From NCBI RefSeq assembly GCF_049671445.1, contig NZ_JBATUX010000019.1, forward strand, positions 1 to 25,578: 25,578 nucleotides of DNA, given 5' to 3'. This document shows, one piece after another, positions 20,903-25,578 of this stretch. Source of the stretch: Paenisporosarcina sp049671445 (GTDB lineage: Bacteria; Bacillota; Bacilli; Bacillales_A; Planococcaceae). The translations under genes were made by a program, and so were the position numbers. Position 1 is the first letter of the stretch. Each line of letters starts with the position of its first letter. A model generated the notes under the pieces. The model was not told the DNA's origin and did no database searches. It saw only the letters and a list, made by a program, of their open reading frames with translations.

Positions 20903-22462
20903 TTAAGCCTTTTCTAATTCAAGCTCTGCACTGCCGCTTTCAAATGATTTATCTTTCGTTTTCACTAAGACATATATCACGATTCCAAGTGCAAGTAGCG
21001 TTGCAAAAAGACCAATGTAGATGTTTTTAGTGAAACCTAGTGTTACATATCCGACAATGGAGACAAAGCTCGAGATCAATGCATATGGCATTTGTGTCAA
21101 CAGATGATCAATTGTATGAACACCGCCGCCAATTGAAGCGAGGATTGTCGTATCGGATAGAGGAGAACTATGTTCCCCAAAAATACAGCCTGCAAGAACT
21201 GCTCCGAAAACAGGTATCAAGTATGTTACATCGATAATCGAGACAATCTCTGCACCAATCGGTAACATCAAGCCAAATGTACCAAATGTACTTCCCATTG
21301 AAAATGACATAAATGCAGAAATTAAGAAGAAAATTACCGGGAGCCAAGCAAGGGACATATTCTCATCAATTAAAGATGCCAAATACAGTCCTACTCCCAA
21401 CTTAGAAATGATTTGTGCAGTCATTAACGCCATAAATAGGATAGTTACACTTGGTAAAACTGCTTTCATACCTGAACCAACAGCTTTAGTTAATTCACTT
21501 ACAGGAGTTTTACGCCCCAGCAAACGAATGATTGCTACAATAACAGCTGCAATTGCGCTATAAACAAGGGCTTTAATGACATCTGTGTTCATTAAAATTT
21601 GTAGGGGCGTTACCTGACCTTCAATATTTGAAATTCCGATATAGGCTGAAATGATAATGGCTAACGTGACGAGAGTGAATACGGGTAGAAGTAAATCTTT
21701 TAATTTACCATCAGCTCTAACAGGAAGTGTGCTCTCTTCTTGGCCCGCAACAGCTCCTCTTGATGTATCAAAGAGAATTCCTTCCTCAGTTGCACGTTTT
21801 TCATCTCGTTGCATTTGTCCAATGTTTAATTTGAAGTATGCAACCGCGATAACAAGTAAAATGGTTGTCATCGCATAATAATTTGTTGGAATTGTTAACA
21901 AGTAAGCTTCAAATGGTGCATATTGTGTGATGCCGTTATCAATTAAAATCGTTCCGATTAAAGCAGCAATAAAACCAGCCCAAGCGGATATTGGTAGCAT
22001 GATAATTACTGGTGCTGATGTAGAATGTAACATGTAAGCGAGCTTAGAGCGGGAAATACGATGTTTATCCGTAATAGGACGAACTAAACTACCACGGAAT
22101 AAACAGCTGAAAGCGTCATCAAAGAAACAAAGAAATCCTAAAAATATGGTAGCCAACTTGGCTTGAAAAGGTGTTCTCACTTTCTGTATGGCCCATTCTG
22201 CAAAGGCATGAACTCCACCAGAGATATAAATTAGTGTATTTAATGCACCGATTAATAAAACGAAGAGAAAGATATTTCCTTCACCAAGAACTGACATTGC
22301 TATATCAAATATTGAGGTAACAGTAGCCGTTACACTCCAATTACTTGCCATCAACGCACCGAAAATGATTCCTACACCTAAGGATAAAAGTATTCTTCTC
22401 GTGATGATTGTTAAAGCAATCGTTATTACTGGTGGCAAAAGGGATAATATTGTACCTTCCAT
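20903..22462 (-). CDS. NhaC-family sodium-coupled transporter
   Basis: Polytopic membrane transporter, 519 residues, with about 12 membrane segments. Seen: the Na+/H+ antiporter NhaC-family landmarks: LGFLCFFDDAFSCLFRG early, SAPVIIMLPISAWAGF, FSMGSTFGTFGLMLPIGAEI and FGEHSSPLSDTTILASIG. A charged cytoplasmic loop is present near residues 215-250. Members are annotated as Na+/H+ antiporters, but several exchange or import organic acids or amino acids. In a cassette with an FAH-family hydrolase and a carboxylate-responsive type regulator, uptake of an organic acid is more likely than pH homeostasis; this is inference. AATGGGG lies before the ATG, and an internal promoter with a cre box lies just upstream. 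Confidence 0.88.
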   Translation of the reverse strand: MEGTILSLLPPVITIALTIITRRILLSLGVGIIFGALMASNWSVTATVTSIFDIAMSVLGEGNIFLFVLLIGALNTLIYISGGVHAFAEWAIQKVRTPFQAKLATIFLGFLCFFDDAFSCLFRGSLVRPITDKHRISRSKLAYMLHSTSAPVIIMLPISAWAGFIAALIGTILIDNGITQYAPFEAYLLTIPTNYYAMTTILLVIAVAYFKLNIGQMQRDEKRATEEGILFDTSRGAVAGQEESTLPVRADGKLKDLLLPVFTLVTLAIIISAYIGISNIEGQVTPLQILMNTDVIKALVYSAIAAVIVAIIRLLGRKTPVSELTKAVGSGMKAVLPSVTILFMALMTAQIISKLGVGLYLASLIDENMSLAWLPVIFFLISAFMSFSMGSTFGTFGLMLPIGAEIVSIIDVTYLIPVFGAVLAGCIFGEHSSPLSDTTILASIGGGVHTIDHLLTQMPYALISSFVSIVGYVTLGFTKNIYIGLFATLLALGIVIYVLVKTKDKSFESGSAELELEKA

Positions 22463-22494
22463 TGCTATTCCCCATTTCTAATTTGATTGCAAAT

Positions 22495-22522
22495 CATATA
22501 ATTACAAAGTAAGCGCTTTCAA
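22495..22522 (-). promoter_or_regulatory. Internal promoter before the NhaC-family gene
   Basis: On the minus strand TTGAAA (22522-22517), a 16-base spacer and TATATG (22500-22495) form a reasonable sigma-A promoter about 33 bases before the transporter ATG. It lies in the 89-base gap after the FAH gene. The cre-like box overlaps its -35. Confidence 0.5.
22508..22521. promoter_or_regulatory. cre-like box upstream of the NhaC-family gene
   Basis: On the minus strand TGAAAGCGCTTACT matches the cre consensus TGWNANCGNTNWCA at 13 of 14 positions (last base T). It overlaps the -35 of the internal promoter, the same arrangement as at chvE. CcpA could also act on readthrough from the FAH gene as a roadblock. 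Confidence 0.65.
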
Positions 22523-22551
22523 TCTATTGTTTTAAGGGAAACTTATACCTA

Positions 22552-23466
22552 TCATTTCACTTCTAGATAGGTATGATCTTGGTTTTTGTTATGACTTGTG
22601 GCTCCTCTGACTAATAAATTTTCCAATCTCCCTAGACTCTCTACTTCACAGACGATTTTGTCTCCTGGTTTTAACCAGATCTTTTTGTCCATTCCTAAAA
22701 TAACCCCTTCAGGTGTACCAGTGTAAATAACATCTCCCGGTTCAAGTGTCATTATTTTAGAAAGGTCACTAATAATTTCAGCTACTGAAAAAATCATATC
22801 TGCGGTATTCGAATCTTGTCTTAATTCCCCATTCACCCAAAGCTTTAAATTCAGGTTTTGTGGATCCTTTACTTCATCTGAAGTTACAATATACGGACCA
22901 AAAGGGGCAAAGCCGTCGAGAGCTTTTCCGAATAACCATTGGCTACTCCGATTTTGAAGCTCTCTTACTGAAAAATCATTCCCTGTCGCGTAACCAAATA
23001 CATAATTTAGTGCCTCTTCTTTAGACACATTGCGTGTTTTTTTCGAAATAACAACGACTAGCTCTACCTCGTAGTCAACCTGTTCAACAAAATCTGTTAA
23101 TACGATTTCCTCTTTATGACCAGCAAGACTGTTCGCGAATTTTGCAAAGTAAATCGGTTGTTTAGGAATCGGCATGCCCCCCTCTTTTGCATGCTTTTCG
23201 TAGTTCAATCCCACAAAAATCATTTTTTCAGGATTCATTAATGGAGGAACATATTGCACGTTTTCTTCAGCTATGACGTCAGATGAAAAAGATAATATTG
23301 ATTCCACCTTCTTAATTCCCTCATCGCCTTGTATGATCAATTCTTGAAGATTTTTTGGAGAAGTCAATCCAGACTTTTCTGCAGTTGCTACAACATCAAC
23401 AATCCCTTTTTCAGTTTTAACACCAAACTTCAATTCACCTGAAGAAATAAATGATAGTAGTTTCAT
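22552..23466 (-). CDS. Fumarylacetoacetate hydrolase (FAH)-family protein
   Basis: Metal-dependent hydrolase or isomerase acting on 2-oxo acids, 304 residues. Seen: an N-terminal cap of about 75 residues, then the FAH core: IFVGLNYEKHAKEGG with catalytic-type His92, PIYFAKFANSLAG, the metal ligands Glu133 and Glu135 in DYEVELVVVI, Asp164 in GYATGNDFSVRELQ, KALDGFAPFGPYIV, and VIYTGTPEGV. All expected metal ligands are present. The family covers fumarylpyruvate and acylpyruvate hydrolases, 2-keto-4-pentenoate hydratase-like enzymes and sugar-acid lyases; no neighbour fixes the substrate. A GGAGG box precedes the ATG. It is the first gene of the cassette, followed by the permease after 89 bases. 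Confidence 0.87.
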   Translation of the reverse strand: MKLLSFISSGELKFGVKTEKGIVDVVATAEKSGLTSPKNLQELIIQGDEGIKKVESILSFSSDVIAEENVQYVPPLMNPEKMIFVGLNYEKHAKEGGMPIPKQPIYFAKFANSLAGHKEEIVLTDFVEQVDYEVELVVVISKKTRNVSKEEALNYVFGYATGNDFSVRELQNRSSQWLFGKALDGFAPFGPYIVTSDEVKDPQNLNLKLWVNGELRQDSNTADMIFSVAEIISDLSKIMTLEPGDVIYTGTPEGVILGMDKKIWLKPGDKIVCEVESLGRLENLLVRGATSHNKNQDHTYLEVK

Positions 23467-23580
23467 AGTTAATAATCCTCCATTCCCTCATTTATTAGAG
23501 TCGTTACTATTAAAAACAAGTTTAATAATTCACCACAATTGTTCTGTCCCTTTCCCACCTCCAATTTCACAATCATGGTT

Positions 23581-23597
23581 GTATGGTCTGACCATAC
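23581..23597. promoter_or_regulatory. Perfect 17-bp palindrome, candidate operator for the GntR regulator
   Basis: GTATGGTCTGACCATAC, seven perfect base pairs around CTG. The core TGGTCtgACCA resembles E. coli FadR-type operators (TGGTCNGACCA) and fits the FadR-subfamily regulator encoded in the cassette. It lies 115 bases upstream of the FAH gene. A TACAAT hexamer on the minus strand (23613-23608) stands just before it, although its -35 is poor, so the site would cover the start of transcription. The gene-free stretch 23467-23767 otherwise contains only a TTGT/ACAA inverted half-site pair at 23609-23622. Confidence 0.7.
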
Positions 23598-23767
23598 TTT
23601 TTCTTTTATTGTATTCGGACAACTAATGTCATATTCCTAACAATGCTCCCCATCTCTACAACTATCTCATTCTAGTATTAACCACGAATTGTTATTGAAA
23701 ATCCATACCAAAACCCCTCAGCATTCTCTGTAAATACAGGGGGGAATTCAATTTCAGAGATAAAAAA

Positions 23768-23800
23768 ATGAGCAATGACTAAGTCATCGCTCATTTCTTT
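23768..23800 (-). terminator. Strong terminator (TGACTAAGTCA type)
   Basis: ATGAGC pairs with GCTCAT and ATGACT with AGTCAT, one internal mismatch, from 23768 to 23794. On the minus strand it is followed by TTTTTTTATC and ends the 23803-24315 gene; on the plus strand it is followed by TTCTTTTTTTA, so it works in both directions. Its sequence is shared with the terminator at 19941. Confidence 0.92.
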
Positions 23801-23802
23801 TT

Positions 23803-24315
23803 TTATAAATCATTCAAAACTTCCAACGTCTCTAAAACATGATCAAGAAAATTTGCAATGTCACCCATGTGCTGCTCGTTAATTTTATGGGTAAACGCCA
23901 CTTCAATCGTATCTAGGTAACTTGACGCTTGCTGTTCAAACACAAAGCTCAGAGTTTGAGTGAGCTCCACGTCAGAATCCCAAATTTCTGACAGTGCTTG
24001 CTCAATCTTCTTACATTCAGCTATATTGTCAATCTGCTTGTTAAATCGTATGTACAAGGAACATCCAGGGTTTTTTCCCGGCGTCTCCATTATCTCCGCT
24101 GCTAAATCAGGTAAAGACGCTTCTAAAACTATTTCTGCTGTGACATCTTGTTGATCGACAAGTGCAAATTGAATAGCAAAATCCCTCGCCATAATGGAAA
24201 AGTCCATTCGATCCACACGGTTCGTAATATCAATTTTGCGTTCCATCGTGTCTAAATCATACACTTGATTTTCAAACGCGACTTTTAAATTCTCGAAAAT
24301 GGTTGGATCATACAT
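23803..24315 (-). CDS. Hypothetical soluble protein
   Basis: Unrecognised protein of 170 residues from the preferred start. Seen: MYDPTIFENLKVAFENQVYDLD, then a mostly alternating helix and strand pattern: DFSIMARDFAIQFAL, VTAEIVLEASLPDLAAEIM, CSLYIRFNKQID, QALSEIWDSDVELTQTLSF, YLDTIEVAFTHKI and a C-terminal acidic helix FLDHVLETLEVL. No signal peptide or membrane segment. The frame is open to ATG 24357, but GGAGG seven bases before ATG 24315 fixes the start. It is monocistronic between two terminators. A structural domain rather than an enzyme signature is all that can be seen. Confidence 0.7.
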   Translation of the reverse strand: MYDPTIFENLKVAFENQVYDLDTMERKIDITNRVDRMDFSIMARDFAIQFALVDQQDVTAEIVLEASLPDLAAEIMETPGKNPGCSLYIRFNKQIDNIAECKKIEQALSEIWDSDVELTQTLSFVFEQQASSYLDTIEVAFTHKINEQHMGDIANFLDHVLETLEVLNDL

Positions 24316-24429
24316 GTCGATTCCTCCAAGCCTTAAGCTTTTCCCTATCTTATCCACTACCTACTGGAAGTATGTCAATTAAGTTCGTTTTTCGGAAAAA
24401 AAGAATAGAGACCTTCTATATAATAACGT

Positions 24430-24455
24430 GCGGCCGAAGATGCAGTTTCGCCCGC
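24430..24455 (-). terminator. Degenerate GCGGCCGAA-type terminator behind the Nudix gene
   Basis: On the minus strand GCGGGCGAA and TTCGGCCGC form a stem with one mismatch, followed by ACGTTATTATATAG, a weak tail. The loop side GCGGCCGAAGATGCA is identical to that at 4760. It lies 18 bases after the Nudix stop. Confidence 0.65.
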
Positions 24456-24472
24456 TTTGATTGGCATAGGGA

Positions 24473-25093
24473 TTATTCTTTATTTAAAGTATCAATAAAA
24501 TGTTTTAATATCCGAGCGGTTAATCCCCAAATTGTATACTGCTCATAGTCATAAAACCATTCCTCTATTACCCGTGATTTCCATTGATATTGATTGCCGT
24601 TCGCAATTTTATCGTAAGGGAAATCGGTTAATGGCATGGGTTGCATAGGAACCAAATGTTTATACGGCTGATGATTCAATAGCCAGTTGACTGGCACTGT
24701 GAATATTTTCTCTACTTCTACTTTGTTGAGTTGGTAATTCAGATGGTCATCGATCATCCCGACAAAAGGATAGACAACAAATGACGACGTTGGAATGAAT
24801 GCACTCATCTGCCCCAAAATTTTGATGTTAGATGGGTCAATCCCTAACTCTTCGTGCGTTTCACGGATGGCTGCGTCAACGGGAGTGGCATCTGTTGGAT
24901 CGATTCTTCCTCCCGGAAAACTAATATCCCCTGGTTGTTTCCTCATGGTTAGTGAACGCACTTCAAACAGCACATGCCACTCACCATTCACTTGAACAAG
25001 CGGAATCAGAACCGCAAATCGCATCGCAGTATCCTCTCCTATAAAAAGAGGCTGGTCTTGACTAAACCCATTCTTAATTTTTTCCAAGTCCAT
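24473..25093 (-). CDS. Nudix hydrolase of the CoA pyrophosphatase type
   Basis: Cytoplasmic Nudix hydrolase, 206 residues, the usual length for NudL/YeaB-like CoA diphosphatases, which split coenzyme A or its derivatives into 3',5'-ADP and 4'-phosphopantetheine. Seen: the CoA-type signature before the Nudix box, VLFEVRSLTMRKQPGDISFPGG, here spanning residues 41-62, in which R-x3-MR and PGD-x-SFPGG are diagnostic. The Nudix box at 62-85 has the catalytic REThEELGI (Arg77, Glu78, Glu81, Glu82). The first Glu of the classical box is Asp68, as in this subfamily. GGGGG stands before the ATG. A perfect 8-bp inverted repeat lies in its leader. It follows the VOC gene after about 100 bases. Confidence 0.88.
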   Translation of the reverse strand: MDLEKIKNGFSQDQPLFIGEDTAMRFAVLIPLVQVNGEWHVLFEVRSLTMRKQPGDISFPGGRIDPTDATPVDAAIRETHEELGIDPSNIKILGQMSAFIPTSSFVVYPFVGMIDDHLNYQLNKVEVEKIFTVPVNWLLNHQPYKHLVPMQPMPLTDFPYDKIANGNQYQWKSRVIEEWFYDYEQYTIWGLTARILKHFIDTLNKE

Positions 25094-25106
25094 TAGATTT
25101 CCCCCA

Positions 25107-25134
25107 TAACATAGTTACATATATTCCTATGTTA
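25107..25134. promoter_or_regulatory. Inverted repeat in the Nudix gene leader
   Basis: TAACATAG (25107-25114) and CTATGTTA (25127-25134) are perfect inverted copies separated by 12 bases. It sits immediately before the ribosome binding site of the Nudix gene. It could be an operator or a leader hairpin; no regulator is suggested by the neighbourhood. Confidence 0.3.
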
Positions 25135-25194
25135 GCATGAAAAAAATCCGAATGATAAAAGAAACTGCTTATTCAATTCTAGTAATCGGCACGA

Positions 25195-25569
25195 CTACAG
25201 CCCAGTCGAACAAAACAGGACGATTCTCCAGCCGTCCGGATCTTCAATCGTGATGCCGGCATCTTCCCAGTAAGGATTTTCCGCTTCAACTTCTGGATAC
25301 CCCAAATGGTTCAATCTATTTGCTACCGTCTGAATGACATCCCAACATGGTAAATAAAAAACGAGCACATTGTCTTTAGTTGGAGCTGGACAAGGTGAAC
25401 CTTCTTCATGAGCTGTAAACTCCAGATGAAAATTCGTGTCCGGTAGCCCATACATCACTCCGTCATAGCCATTATGTTGCCTGAACTCACCGACTCTCTT
25501 CAGCCCGAGCCCAGTTTCATAAAACTCAATAATCCTATCCAGTTGATCGGTTGGTCTAGCGATTCTCAT
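25195..25569 (-). CDS. VOC-family (glyoxalase/dioxygenase fold) protein, start possibly beyond window
   Basis: Vicinal-oxygen-chelate fold protein, at least 124 residues. Seen: two beta-alpha-beta-beta-beta modules, the first with LDRIIEFYETGLGLKRVGEF, GVMYGLPDTNFHLEFTAHE, the second with NVLVFYLPCWDVIQTVANRLNHLGY, NPYWEDAGITIEDPDGWRIVLF. The His of FHLEFT and Glu of the DPDG region are where metal ligands lie in the family. Function ranges from lyases to antibiotic-resistance proteins and cannot be set here. ATG 25569 lies nine bases from the right edge with no ribosome binding site visible; the frame remains open to the edge, and relatives I recall have a few residues more, so the true start may be outside. 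Confidence 0.8.
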   Translation of the reverse strand: MRIARPTDQLDRIIEFYETGLGLKRVGEFRQHNGYDGVMYGLPDTNFHLEFTAHEEGSPCPAPTKDNVLVFYLPCWDVIQTVANRLNHLGYPEVEAENPYWEDAGITIEDPDGWRIVLFCSTGL

Positions 25570-25578
25570 CTGAACAAC

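Overview
The window looks like chromosomal DNA of a low-GC Gram-positive rod of the order Bacillales. Ribosome binding sites are of the strong AGGAGG/GGTGAT type, TTG and GTG starts are common, rho-independent terminators are abundant, and CcpA-type cre sites are present. Gene families (compact Tad/Flp locus, YesM/YesN-type two-component pair, DinB pairs) fit a Planococcaceae/Sporosarcina-like bacterium, but the genus is inference. I see no rRNA, tRNA, CRISPR array, prophage or insertion sequence.

Layout. (1) 1-2570, minus strand: the start of a Tad (tight adherence, type IVb pilus) operon: Flp pilin, A24 prepilin peptidase, TadE, TadG-like protein and CpaB/RcpC, running off the left edge. 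A DUF192 gene diverges from it. (2) 3108-6235: a hypothetical gene, a divergent pair made of an HTH protein and a MIDAS-type vWA protein, then a minus-strand cluster with an alpha/beta hydrolase, a 39-residue membrane peptide and a small membrane protein. (3) 6335-15591, minus strand: a 9-kb sugar locus. ChvE-type binding protein, MmsA ATPase and MmsB permease come first. They are followed by a membrane-anchored sugar-binding sensor, a YesM/LytS-type histidine kinase, an AraC-type response regulator and a second, genuinely XylF-like binding lipoprotein. (4) 15592-16194: a 600-bp intergenic region with a cre-overlapped promoter, four phased direct repeats and a 168-bp element with nested inverted repeats. 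(5) 16195-19909: housekeeping or accessory singletons (SRPBCC, methyltransferase, two DinB proteins, two hypotheticals). (6) 20096-23466, minus strand: a catabolic cassette of FAH-family hydrolase, NhaC-family permease and FadR-type GntR regulator, with a perfect 17-bp operator-like palindrome upstream. (7) 23803 to the end: a hypothetical gene, a CoA-type Nudix hydrolase and a VOC protein.

How the parts work together. In the sugar locus the anchored binding protein, kinase and regulator resemble the published XylFII-LytS-YesN xylose-sensing system of clostridia. Here that module is placed between a ChvE/Mms-type multiple-monosaccharide transporter and an orphan XylF. The transporter promoter carries a cre box exactly over its -35 region, so glucose-type repression by CcpA plus activation by the AraC-type regulator is the natural model. 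The FAH/NhaC/GntR cassette shows a similar logic: a specific repressor operator at the front and an internal promoter with a cre box over its -35 in front of the permease.

Most notable for follow-up: the 168-bp nested inverted-repeat element, the 21/22/21-bp phased TTCCTACGTSA repeats, the hybrid sugar sensing/transport locus, the HTH-vWA divergent pair, reused terminator sequences in unrelated genes, and a cpaB gene that seems to lack a normal start codon.
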